This document shows positions 50,780-62,126 of a stretch of DNA of 64,000 bases, piece after piece. Source of the DNA: Leishmania mexicana MHOM/GT/2001/U1103 (taxonomy: Eukaryota > Euglenozoa > Kinetoplastea > Trypanosomatida > Trypanosomatidae); contig NC_018336.1 of NCBI RefSeq assembly GCF_000234665.1, positions 475,069 to 539,068 on the forward strand. The letters run 5' to 3'. Both the position numbers and the translations under genes were made by a program. The notes under the pieces were generated by a model. The model was not told the origin of the DNA and did no database searches. It worked only from the letters and a program-made list of their open reading frames with translations. How positions within the stretch are numbered: the stretch's first letter is position 1; every line of letters starts with the position of its first letter.

Positions 50780-52246
50780 ATGTTCGGCTGCACAATGATT
50801 AGCTTGAGCAGCGGGAGCGTTCTCGGAGCTGCCCTGAGCCTTGCCGTCACCACCATGGGTGCCGGCATCCTCACACTGCCTTCCGCCTACGCAGATGCTG
50901 GCATCATCCCTGCGACTCTTATCCTCGTCGGTGTCGGCATTCTCACGGTGTTCTCGATAGACTACATCATCCTAGGTGTAGAGAAGCTGGGTCGTAACTC
51001 GTACGAGGAGCTTACACGTGAGCTGCTTGGCAAGAAGGCGGAGGAAGTGGTACGATGGATGCTAATCATTTATAACACGGGATCTGCTATTGGCTACCTC
51101 GTCGTCTTGGAAGACCTTGTAGCACCGATGCAGCCTCTCGTCACCAGCTACCTGCCCGCGCTCACCACGCCGAAGCACTCGCTGCTCTCCTTCTGGGCCG
51201 TCTTCATCCTACCGCTCTCCTGCGTTCCCACGCTGGGGGCCCTGCACATCTCCTCCTTCCTCGCCATCTCGGCGACGAGTCTAATCTGCATCATGATCAT
51301 TTTCCGCTACTTCGTGCCAGGCCCCACGGAGCTATCCCCCATGACCACAGACGCCATCGCCAACGGCACAGCATCTGCCAACTGGTGGTGGGGTAAGTAC
51401 CCCTTGCTGGCTCTGCCGATCATCATGTTCTCGTTCGACTGCCAGTCCCTCGTATTTCAGATATACGCTGGCCTGAACGACATGCGGCGAAGCGTCATGA
51501 TTAAGGTGGCCATCATCAGTCTCACCGTCACTGGCTGCATCCACGCTGCCGTCGGTCTCTTCGGCTACCTCTCGAACCCCGTGGACGTGCGCGACAACAT
51601 CATCAGCAACTACGACCCCAACGTCGACCGCCTTTTTCAGATTGGCTACCTCCTGTACACCGCACCGATGATTTTAGCGTTCGTTCTGATGATGTTCCCT
51701 ATTCGCGACTCGATCTTCATTTTGTGGTATGGCTACAGCTCTGCGTCGATGGCGACACACGTGCCGCGTAGCAGGGACTTCACGCGACTTGTACACCAAG
51801 AGGAAGCGCTGGAACTGATGGTGAATGCGGAAAGTGAGCATCAGCACAACCACTGTAACGGTTTCGGTAGCAAGCACAACAACTACGGCAGCTTCAAGGT
51901 GGAACTGCAGCAGTTTATCGAAGCGAAGAAGCATCACAACGAGATTGAGCGGATTCCGCTGCGAGATCATCTCATCATTAGCATCACACTGAGCACTCTG
52001 TGCGTGGCGGTGGCCCTCCTAGTTCCCGGGATCGTGTCGGTGGTCTCGTTGTTAGGAGGTCTGTGTTGCTCCACGCTGTGCTTTATTGTGCCTGGTCTGT
52101 ACCGCTGGCAGCTGCACTACAAGAACATTGCTCGCTGTCAGACGTTTGGGGAGAGGGCGCTTATGGTGTTCATGGTAGTCTTTGGCGGCGTTGTCGCCAT
52201 CTTAGGCACCGCTGTGTGGGTCGATGATGTCCTAATCAGCATATAA
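50780..52246 (+). CDS. Amino-acid transporter, AAAP family
   Basis: A 488-residue permease of the amino acid/auxin permease (AAAP/SLC38-36) family, which in Leishmania includes the many AAT genes. Seen: the family start SVLGAALSLAVTTMGAGILTLPSAYADAG (unwound first helix with GxG), about 11 hydrophobic segments, ILPLSCVPTLGALHISSF, and PIIMFSFDCQSLVFQIY in the transport core. Unlike many AAATs it has almost no N-terminal cytosolic tail (8-10 residues), but a His/Asn-rich loop sits between late helices (about 350-385). Substrate cannot be read from the sequence. The ATG at 50780 is the first in frame after the long leader; a second Met lies 5 codons on. Confidence 0.93.
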   Translation: MFGCTMISLSSGSVLGAALSLAVTTMGAGILTLPSAYADAGIIPATLILVGVGILTVFSIDYIILGVEKLGRNSYEELTRELLGKKAEEVVRWMLIIYNTGSAIGYLVVLEDLVAPMQPLVTSYLPALTTPKHSLLSFWAVFILPLSCVPTLGALHISSFLAISATSLICIMIIFRYFVPGPTELSPMTTDAIANGTASANWWWGKYPLLALPIIMFSFDCQSLVFQIYAGLNDMRRSVMIKVAIISLTVTGCIHAAVGLFGYLSNPVDVRDNIISNYDPNVDRLFQIGYLLYTAPMILAFVLMMFPIRDSIFILWYGYSSASMATHVPRSRDFTRLVHQEEALELMVNAESEHQHNHCNGFGSKHNNYGSFKVELQQFIEAKKHHNEIERIPLRDHLIISITLSTLCVAVALLVPGIVSVVSLLGGLCCSTLCFIVPGLYRWQLHYKNIARCQTFGERALMVFMVVFGGVVAILGTAVWVDDVLISI

Positions 52247-54029
52247 TGATCACGGTGTGGCGAGCACAGAGCGTTTGTCCACCGTGAGGGTTTTTGTTTT
52301 GCGTACACACACACACGTATATATCTATATATATACAGATGTGTGGGGGGCATCCGCGCACTCCGTTGAGCTGCTGTTGCGGTCTAATCGAAATACACTC
52401 CCTTTATTGTTTGTCCCTCTTTTTCTCCTTTGTACTTTGGTCTCTCTTTTTCCCCCTTCTTTGTTTTATGTGTTCTATGTTGCGGTGCGACCCGCTCTCC
52501 CCATGCCCTTTTTCTTTTGTTGTTGTTGTTCTTTGATCTGCTGCTGTTGCTACATAACCTTTAAGAATCACCGACGTGTGTGTTGACTGGTCCGACATCC
52601 GCAAGTTGCCCCACATCGTTTCCTTCCACGCATACACACACACACACACACGCCAGTCACTATCCGCCCCTCCCCTCCCTCCCGTCACAACAGAAGCCAG
52701 TTGGCTCTCTTTCGCATCCAGTTGCTGCCCTTTTTTTTCTTTGCTCCTTCGTCGCATCTCTTCTCTGCCGCCTCTCCACTTTTCAGCCTCCCGCCGTCTT
52801 TGGTGGTATCGCTTCTGTCTCTCTCTCCCTCCCTTCATCGCCCTCCATCCCGCGCCCACGCACAGCTGCAACACAGTATATGGTATACCCCACCCTCTCC
52901 TTCTGTTCCTCACTGCGCGTGTTCTTTCTACCCGCCACTTGGCCTACCTCTTGTCTTTCTGGCGCACCACTTTCCTCTCCTTTACCTCTTCGTGCCCCTC
53001 CTCCGCACCTGCACACACGTACACACGCATCGACGCAAACGATTCGTTTGTTTCGCTCAACCGCGCGTTGCATGCGTGTGTGTGTGTGTGTGTGTGTTTT
53101 GCCCGGTGCAGGAGCAGAGGGCGTTTTTCTTTCCCGTCTCCGTGCCTCATTCCTTTCGCCCACCTCCTCATGTGTTGCTGCGACCGCGCTCGATGGCCCC
53201 ATGAGTGTGTCGTCGTTGTCGTCTTCCTCCCCTACTTGTGCATGAGCACCTCTGCTCGTTTCTCTACTCCCTCTCTCCCCCTCCCCCGATAAAGTGTCCA
53301 GGTGGCTGTGCCTGCCCGTGCGTGTGTATCCCACCCCGGGCAGAGAGGGGGAGCACGGAGAGGAGCGGCACACGACGTGTGACGTCGATGGATACCGCCG
53401 CCTCTGTATCGCCTCCCTCCCTTTTCTGCCGAAGAAAAAAGAGGCTGGCACTCCTCCGCATTTGCCTGTGCGACAGTGAGGAAGGCGAGGGTGATGGAGT
53501 AACGAGATTATATATATATATAGCGCTGTTTTTGCTTCTTGCGTTAAGCCGCGATGCGGATAGCACGAGCCTCGTCGGTGCACGCATACATAGAGAGAGA
53601 GATGTATGCGAGGGAGAGAAAGTGGGGAGTGAGAGGGGGGACATACATCCCACCAGCACATTCACGCACGCGCGCATGTGCCGGTGCACGTGTGACAGGC
53701 GAGACCATGAGTCTCTTCTGGTTACGAGACCAAGTGAGGGCACACCGCTCTGTCACGGCTCTCTCTCTCCCGGTTACCTTTCCAGTACCATGTGTGCGCT
53801 TCACGCCCCCTTCTTCGCGCACCGGCACTCACGTAAGCGTGGCTCTGCGGGTGGATCGCTAAGGCCAGTCGTTCGCGTCGGAGAGCCTGTTTATTATTCG
53901 TGAGGCCTTCATCTCCCTTTCGTTATCTTCTACCACTGCGGAGCGGCGTGTGTACGCGTGCATGACTTTCTTCTCTGCTTTGTGTCCTTCGTTGCGAGGC
54001 CCACTACTATAACAATAGCGCGCTCTTCG

Positions 54030-54068
<39 letters not shown>

Positions 54069-55996
54069 CTGTTGCTTTTCACAGATCTCGGCTCTCCCCC
54101 TCGTTTTATGTAAACATGTTGTCGTCCTTCAATCTATGTGGTGGCTTGTCGGCTCTTTTTATTTACGTTTTAGGAGCTGCGGCGTCTGCATACGCGTGTT
54201 TTCGCTTTTATTCGATATGGGAGCGCAGAGTAGGTCAGACTCCGACGACGTGCCTAAGGAAGTAGCGGGCGCTGGTCTGCTGCGGTGGCTGTCGCCACCT
54301 CATTGTTTTCTTCGTTTTGTATCGTCGTCGCGTTTAGTCTTGGTGTACGAGTTGCCTTTTCTTGTTTGTTTGTTTTCTATGCGCTCAACTTGTCCTTGGT
54401 AGACGCGGCACTTAGACTGGGGGGTTGTGTGGGAGGTTCTCTGGTCACTCTTCAGGCTTCTTTTCGTTTTGGTTTCTCCATTCGCCGTATGTGTGCTTGG
54501 GCAATGGCTGTCGTTGGATGGATGGAACAGAAGGCATGGCGCGGCATTCGACACGCCTCACAAATGATCCATCTGCTTACCTTTTGTTTCTTTGTGGTTG
54601 CAAACCTCTTTCATCCCCCTCAGATGATGCTCATCACAGGTGTGTAAAAAGGACGTCTGTGTGTGTGCGCGCGCATATATATATCCTCCTTCTCTCCTCC
54701 CGCTTGGCTCTTGCGGAACGCCTTTTCTATCGACTCCCTTTTTCAAGAACCCTTGGCGAATCAGCAGCGGCACTCGTGTGCACTGCACCCCGCGCCGTTT
54801 CTTCTCCCCCCTCCCCCTCCCCCTCTCTCCCGTTGCCGTTGTGTGATCGCTGCACTGTTTTCCATTTTTGAGAATGACCAGCACGTGTGAGGGTGTCTGT
54901 TTATCCGCGTTCCCCCCCTCCCACCACCACCGTTGTCCTCCCTTCGCTTGCTCACTGCCCCCTCCCCCCGCCCTCTCCAAACTTCTAAATCTCCGCCCTG
55001 CCCGTCTATACCGGAGTTGCCCCTGCCTCTTGTTCGCTTCCATTGTCTTCTTAACTATGTATGTCTCTCTCTCTCTTGGCCATATCGGAGCGCTTGCTCC
55101 CTTTCTTTTTGGGGGGTTGTCTCGCGCAGTGGATGCACGCACATTGGCGCACACATACACACACTCGCTCGTCCGCACGCGTCAGGGGACCGATATCAGC
55201 TATAAGCAGAGGGGATGTAAACTCAGACAATACCCAAGGACCCCTAATAAAGCACAAAAGAAATCTAATAATGACAAATACCCTCAGCACAGCCATAAAG
55301 AATGCACTGTCGGTACGAGCCGATTCAAAATGCAAAAAAAAACGTGCGCAGAGAGTGAGAAGCAAGAGGAGGGGCGGGCTCGCGGCGTCGGTGCAGGGGC
55401 TCTCACGCTAACTCGCCACCACCACCTCTCCACCTCTCTCCCTCCATCCGTGGCTCTCCTGGGGCCTTTCCTCGGCTGTGCCATTTGAAGCTGTCTCAGC
55501 TATCGCCCGCCCCACCCCTTGCTCCCAGCACAAACTGTCATCTGTGCTCACCTTCCTGCATGCTGAGAATACACGAAGTGGACCATGATGACGTATGTAT
55601 TTTTTTTGGTGGAGGAGCTCTTTGTGTGACTGTCGAGCTATCGTGACAGATGCCTTAGTGATTCCTGCCGGGCACAACGCCTCAAGACCTACTTTTTCTT
55701 CGTTTCTGTGGTTCTCCCCCCTCTCTTCTCTGTCTGTGTGTGTGTGTGTGTGTGTGTGTGCGGAGAGACTTACATCTGAAAATACTGCGTTATCGTTCTC
55801 CCTCGCCTACGCGCTCATGGTGTCATCCATGCCTGCCGCCCTTCACCGTTTCGCGAAGCCACTTTGGGATCTACGGGGGGCGAGAGCAGGCGAACGCGCC
55901 CTCGGCACTAACGCAAGGAAGAAGGCAAACCGTAGGCGTGTGTAAGGCGACACACGCGCACACGCAGCAGCGGCAAAGGAAAGGAAGAAGAAGGTT
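52247..55996. other. 3.7-kb gene-free spacer
   Basis: Pyrimidine-rich with TG/CA microsatellites near 52630, 53075, 54034-54066 (17 TG units) and 55735. No gene with a domain. Probably the long 3' UTR of the transporter plus the 5' flank of the next gene. Confidence 0.5.
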
Positions 55997-57703
55997 ATGT
56001 GGCGACCACGACGAACACAGGCCGTCGGGAGCAGGGAGGGTATCCATCACCTGATCAGCTCTGTACGTCGCCAGCGTATTAGTTCCCTGCCATCAGGCTT
56101 CGTAGTCGCAACGGAAATTGCCTGCCGCTGCTGCAGCTACTCGACCGAGTCCTTTCAAGCCCACAGCGCCGAAACAAAGAATCCTTCTTGTGTTGTGGGT
56201 ACCACCCCGACAGAGAGGCACGAGTGGCCGACCGCGCTCGCCACTCCCTCTTCAATCCCAGCGACAGAGAAAGCGGGCATCATTGCGGAATGGGTGCCGG
56301 ACGCCTTGGGCTACCATCTACCGCTTGGTTTGCGAGAGCAATGGGGACCTTCGTCCAGAGCCAGTCCAACTGAAGCGAGTGGCTTGAAGGCCTCTAACGA
56401 TGCTGAGACCCACGGTACAGAGCATCAAGAGCTTCAGGAAGTGTCAAGCGCCGGACGCCCCTGCGCGAGCAGCCGAGTCGGCGGCGGCGGCGGCCATCAC
56501 AGTGGTCACTCCGACGGCCCCCCCTTCTGCGGGCCTCTGCCCAACTTTGCCACGTCACCGGTGTTCGAATGGAAGCGGTGTCTGTGGCAGTGGCGTCCGG
56601 TGAAGATCACGCCCGCGGTAGGCACGTCACACCATACGAGCCTCACCGTCACCGTCCCGATCTCATCCGGTGGAGAGGGACGACTTTTACGGGGCGAGAC
56701 GCACTGCAGTGAAGGCGGCGAAAATGACCTCGCTGAAGGAGAGTTAGGCAAAAGCTCGCAAGTCTACTATCTTGTGCCATTTTTGCTTTGTCCGACGCTC
56801 GAGGTGCGCACCACTCAGCCCCTCATGCATGATAGCCTGCGAGAGGAACTGGTAGCAGCCCAAAGCGCTTACCATCACCGGCGCCGGCGTTGGCCAGAGG
56901 ACGCGAACCAGGACCGTCTCGGCACTCGCCGCTGCCCAACATACTCTGAGCGCGAGACTCGATTGTGGTCGATCACCATGCCTACTCCCGTTGGTGAGCT
57001 CGCCATCTCCTCCCCAAAGTACGCTGACGGGGATGACGCGATCAAGCAGAACACCATGCTTGAGCTGCCGACCTTCGCAATGATTGAAGGCGAGCCCGCG
57101 ATGAGGGTAGGAGGGCGTGTCAGAGCTTGCTGTGACTATGGAACCACCCACCCAGCGCTGCCGGAAGCGCTGCCGGAAGCGCGGACATGGGAAGCCGCCA
57201 CGGCAGCCGCACAGGATGCGCAGAGCACCTCAGCAGGCAATGCCGCCGTCCCCTACGTCCACGTCTTCGACTCTGAGATGAGCACTGCGCGCAGCGACTC
57301 CCTTCCGTCGCAGACAGGCATCAAGGCATCAGAGTCGCCCACGTCCTCCTCATGCGACGGGTCGCATCCGACGCTGCCCCTCACGCGTCGCAATGTTGTG
57401 GGTGGGGGACTTGCGGAGCTCATTCTCGCCGTGGACAGCTACGCTGCCTTGATCGCGCGCGGTGACTTGGCGCTGTCCACCGCCTGCTGGGCCACGCTCT
57501 GTGACACGAAGAACTGGTGGGTCGTGCAGCGCCTGCGCGTGTGCCCGCTGGAGATGGAGCGTGAGCTGGTCGCAGCCACTGAGGCACACAAACTCTGGAA
57601 GCAATACACCGTTTCACGCAACAGCACCTTGGTGGGCAAGAGCAGCCACGGTATTTGCTTTTATGGCTACCCTTCCTTGGCGAAGTGGCCACTTGGCCAA
57701 TAA
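55997..57703 (+). CDS. Hypothetical protein, 568 residues, no recognised domain
   Basis: A 1.7-kb open frame inside an otherwise gene-free 10-kb stretch. Base use is GC3-rich and without microsatellite translation, unlike the surrounding spurious frames, so it is very likely a real gene. No family is recognised. Seen: Cys/Trp-containing blocks (FEWKRCLWQWRPVKITP; SQVYYLVPFLLCPTLEV), a Gly-run, a local duplication encoding LPEALPEA (about 57160-57181), and a compact C-terminal part (LAELILAVDSYAALIARGD, STACWATLCDTKNWWVVQRLR) that looks folded. The cluster of Trp residues and the KNWWVVQRLRVCPLEMERELV helix are the best handles for profile searches. The first ATG in frame is used. Confidence 0.7.
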   Translation: MWRPRRTQAVGSREGIHHLISSVRRQRISSLPSGFVVATEIACRCCSYSTESFQAHSAETKNPSCVVGTTPTERHEWPTALATPSSIPATEKAGIIAEWVPDALGYHLPLGLREQWGPSSRASPTEASGLKASNDAETHGTEHQELQEVSSAGRPCASSRVGGGGGHHSGHSDGPPFCGPLPNFATSPVFEWKRCLWQWRPVKITPAVGTSHHTSLTVTVPISSGGEGRLLRGETHCSEGGENDLAEGELGKSSQVYYLVPFLLCPTLEVRTTQPLMHDSLREELVAAQSAYHHRRRRWPEDANQDRLGTRRCPTYSERETRLWSITMPTPVGELAISSPKYADGDDAIKQNTMLELPTFAMIEGEPAMRVGGRVRACCDYGTTHPALPEALPEARTWEAATAAAQDAQSTSAGNAAVPYVHVFDSEMSTARSDSLPSQTGIKASESPTSSSCDGSHPTLPLTRRNVVGGGLAELILAVDSYAALIARGDLALSTACWATLCDTKNWWVVQRLRVCPLEMERELVAATEAHKLWKQYTVSRNSTLVGKSSHGICFYGYPSLAKWPLGQ

Positions 57704-60700
57704 GAAGCGATCAAAGCCACTGCGCCACTCAGCACACACTCGCTGGCGTGTTTGAGGGAGCAGGTTGGGGAGAGAGAGGTCGAAAGAGGTATTTGTGTGT
57801 GCGTCCTAGGGGGAAGCGAACATGCGAAGGCCTTGTCGGAATCGGGCGTGAGCGCGTGCGCATACGTAGTCTTAGCCGTAGAGGAATAGAGCACGCGCAC
57901 ACCGAGGCGTCTTCCTGCACGCCTCCCCTTTTTTTCCATCATCCATCACCATCACCCTCCCTTCCCTTCTCCGTACCACTGGAGAGAGAGAAACTCAATG
58001 TCTCCTCCCTCCTCTCCGCTCACTCCGATGATGTCTCTTCTTCTGTGCTCCGTCGGGCAGATGTGCGTGCGCATGCGTGTCTTACGCACCCGCATTCTCC
58101 TCCTCCCCCCCCACACACACATACCTCCTTTTGTGGCCTCATGTGCCTTTGTTTGTTGTTTACTTTGTGCTCACATCTGCTACGCATGGCGCCACCTCAC
58201 AAGACGCCATCTGGCTTCTTTGCCGTCTTCTGCTTCTCTGCCTGTGTGTGTGGTGTTATCTGTCCTTCCTTCTGCATCACGCAAAGCAAGGTCCAGACCG
58301 ATTATACGAGCACACACACGCACACACGCAAGCGCCAAACCATTTTTCATCGTTTCTCTCCCTACCTCTACAGCCGTGTTTTTCTTCCTCCTTTTTTTCC
58401 TCCCTGGGGCTTTGCGATGGTTTGAAAGAGTGATGGTGATCGCATCTACCCCTCGGGCACCTCCCGCATGGCGCGTGTGTGCGTCTGTGGGGGAATGTGT
58501 CTCCGAAGCCAGCCACCCCTCTGGGTGAGGTGCTGTTCGTCGAGATGAGAGAGAGACGTTCCTGATGCGCTTCTTCAGCCCCCGCCCCGCCCCAGACCAA
58601 CAGAACAGAACAAACAGAGCTACATACAACGCCCAGCGGCGGCCAAGGCAGATGCACCTCTCTGCCTACCTTAGTACTCCCTATACCTGTACCTCCACCT
58701 TCCCGCCTTACGCTTCTTCGGCACGGTGCACACCTCCTTTCCTTGTGTGACGGCGGCGCTGTGTGGGCCCTGTGCCCACTGCTCTAGGACACAGTCCTTT
58801 CCTCTTTCAACACCACCATCCCCCGTCCGCTGGACGGGCAAGCTGTCACACTCATCCACACAACGGGCCGTCCACCTGCACCAACTTCCTCCCGCCCTCC
58901 CTCCCTCCCCTCTGCCAGCCCTGCGATCACTTTCTTCTCTCTCTCTCGTCCATTCGCCCCTTACGTGCAACTCAGCCGCGCCACCACCCCGACATCCCAT
59001 TTTTGAACAACACGCGCAAACAAACCAAAGCGAAACTCGACGGGGCCCATCGCGCAGGAGGCAAAGGCAGCGAACAGAGATCACACCGGACACAATAACG
59101 GAGAGCAGAGGAAAAAAGGTGGCTGTGCATCGGAACGCGCACACACACACGTGCACAGTAGAGAGTTCGGAGGGCCTTGTGCAACTCACAGACGGGAAAC
59201 GCACCCACACAAAGGCATCCACAACGAAGAGGCAGAGGGGTGAACTGTTGACTTGCGGGTCTTTGTTCTCTCTCTCTGTGCATTGGTGTCGTGTCTCGCT
59301 TTCTGGCAACCGTGGACGACGGGGGGATTGTAGCGTCCATAACCCCTGCGTTTCCCTAATCAGTCTCTGACGTTCCTTCCTCCTGGACCTCCATCACGTC
59401 TCCCTGCCACACACACACACACACGTTTTTTGTTTTATGTGCTAAAGCTCGCGCTTTTCTTTCCAGCTCGGCCTCCTCTTTCATCTCACGCACTCTTTCC
59501 ATCTGTCCTTCCGTTCGTTGTATACCCCACGTCCTCTTCTTCCCTTCGCCCTCCGCCCTGTCAATTTCGGTGGAGTTTTCGATTCTTCCGTTTTGCCTTT
59601 TTTCTTTTCGCGTTGTTGTTCTCTGCTGGGAGCGTGTATTGCCCTTTATCTTTTTTTTTCCTCCCCTCTCCTCTACCTCTCGCTCTCCAACACCTAACGT
59701 TGTACCCTCCACACCGCCCACTCACCCCTCCCGCCTGCCACGCCTCTCGGTCCTTCGATTTCGCTTATTCTTTTCACCCCTTCTTAATCGGTGTGTGTGT
59801 GTGTGCAGCTCTCGCTCTCGCTCTTCTTCTATACGTGGATCGTCACGCTTTACCCTAGTTACCTTCTTTATATACGTGTAGATGCCCTCTGGCTAAGTTT
59901 AAAGGCTACCGAAGTCCCGACACGCGCTCAGCACACAAGCCTTGCCTCATCTCATCGGACTCCCTCCGGCCCTCCTCGCTTTATCTTTTGCTTTGGTTGC
60001 CTCTCTTTCTCCCGTTTTCTAGCGCACGCGCACGCACTACGCAAAGTGCACACACACACACACACGAGGCGTATACACACGCACGTACATATACACGCAC
60101 CCGTAGAGAGAGCGCGTTCCTCCATTAGGGCCCCTTCATCGAACGATTTTCTAGCTCTTTGTTTGTTAAGCTTTCTTCACTTTTCGTTCGCCGCATTCAT
60201 TTTCCCTGTTTTCCTCCGCATACCCTACCTCCTTCGTGTCTGCCGTACTCTGTCCGTACGTGTCTTCTCCATCGTCGCGATCGTCTCTTGCGTTCATCCC
60301 ATTCACCTCTCATTTCCTCCCGTTTTGGTGCCTTCTTTTTGTTGTTGTTTTGTTTCCCAGTTTCCCCTGAAAGCTGCCCCACACCCACACACAGGCACAC
60401 ACACCCACACAGATATATACGCCCAACACCCCCCCGCATATCACTCCGTTTGTATTGTTTTTTTCTTTGCCTTGAGTCGTATCTAGTGTTACTATTACGC
60501 GCTATTTGCTCCCTCGCTATATATATATATATACATATGTGTGTGTATGTATGTGTGTTCGTGTGTGTGTGTGTGGTTCTCAATTTCCTTTTCTTCACGT
60601 CTTGTCACTTTACTGTGCTACCCCTGGCATCAGACTTTCAGCTACACCTCCCCCCTCCCCTCCTCCTCTTCCGTCTTATTGAATCCATCGGGCTCCTTCG

Positions 60701-62126
60701 TGACTTACGTGTGCACCTCATTTTTTTTCAATTACTCCCTCCTCCTCGTTTTGTGATTTGCACCTACTCCATACGCCGTAACCGCTGCCGCCCCTTCTTC
60801 CCTCCAGCACACACCTCCATCTCCCTTCCCCACCACTCTCTTCTTGGCGTCGTGGGTTTGTTCTCGTTTTTCTTTTATGGCTCCCCTTGTGCCCCATACT
60901 CTTGACCCTATTCACCGATTGCTCCCACCACCACCACCACCACCACGGACTCAGCTGCGCTCGCGTCTCTTGGTATGCTCGATTCTTTGTTTTTCGTTGT
61001 CATCTCTGGTATTTCCCATTTGTCTCTCCGTTGTCGCCGACGCTGTTCCTCTTTACTGTGTCAACTTTCTTCGCTCGGTCATCGCGTGCACCGAAAAGGT
61101 GGTGAGGTCAACCAAAACGAAAAACATTTGCCGCCTGCGTCCGTGTGTGTGTGTGTGTGTGTGCTCTCCACCCCTCCCCCGCCTTTTTTTTATTGGTAAC
61201 AAGAGTCACCTGCTCTCATCCAAAACTCTCGAATCTCATCTACACTTACTTTCGTTACTTGTGTCTACGTTTTCCTATTTCTTTGCAGTGCTCAGTCTCT
61301 CTTGGGCTCTTGTCCATTGTCGTCGTTATATATGAGTATCGCGCCTCTTGAGGTTTACTGTTGTTTCTCAATTAGCCTCTCCCACCCGTCCACCCCATTC
61401 CACCAACTCCTGCCCTACCGCCTCCCTCTTTTCCCGCCGCTTTTCTTTCCGTCACAGCTTGCACGGATCTACGCGATCACGACCTTCGTTTCTTTTTTTT
61501 AGCCGTTCGTTGTTTTCCTCTCTTTCTCCCATCCGCCCTCATAGACGCGAAACCACACACAGACACTCCATCTTGCGAAGACACCTTCCCCTTTCCTTTT
61601 TTGACATGTGCATGTGTTACTGAGCCTTCTTTTTCTTTTCTCTGGTATTCATTACTTCACTTTCCCTCTCTGTGTGTGTGTGTGGTGCTGGTGGTGTTTG
61701 GTTTACATACGAAAGTGTTCATCTGTGCGCATTTTTGTGGCCTGCCTGAGTGGTGCGACCGCCCTCTCTCTCCGTGTGCGTTCTCCTTTTCCTTGCCTGG
61801 CCCCTCTCTGCGTTGTTTGCTTTACCAACGGCCCAGTGTGTCCTCCCTTTTTTTCCGTATTTTCTCCTTTGACGCTCTACCCTCACCCCTCCGCCCTCAC
61901 GCATCCTACACTCTCTTCTTCACTGCCTTGTTCACTAGCCCGCAACCGTCGCCGCTGCTGTAGCTCCGTGCAGCCGCCTCAAGTGCATGTTTGCATGAAG
62001 TCAGCCCCTTGCCGAGGCCCTCTTGCCCAAGAGACGTTCGGCGATCGCGCTGCTATCTGTAGTGTGTTTGTGTGTGCCTTCGTATTTCTCTTTGCGTGAA
62101 CAGCGGCGTAACGCAGTCAAGCAGTC
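57704..62126. other. 4.4-kb gene-free pyrimidine-rich spacer
   Basis: One of the two longest gene-free stretches. Extended CT-rich sequence, (CA)n near 59408 and 60050, (TA)n near 60518, (TG)n near 61145 and 61670. All frames are low-complexity. The last CT tract ends in AACAG (AG at 62102-62103), a good acceptor that leaves ~23 nt before the RRM-protein ATG. Confidence 0.55.

Noticed and set aside
52783..53661. 292-codon minus-strand frame rich in Arg, Gly and Glu
   Set aside because: Translation of the complement of CT-rich spacer; composition is repeat-driven.
54034..54066. (TG)17 and other TG/CA runs as possible telomeric or CRISPR-like repeats
   Set aside because: Plain dinucleotide microsatellites; no TTAGGG units and no spaced repeats.
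57655..58425. 256-codon + strand frame
   Set aside because: Overlaps the end of the orphan gene in another frame and then reads CA/CT repeats.
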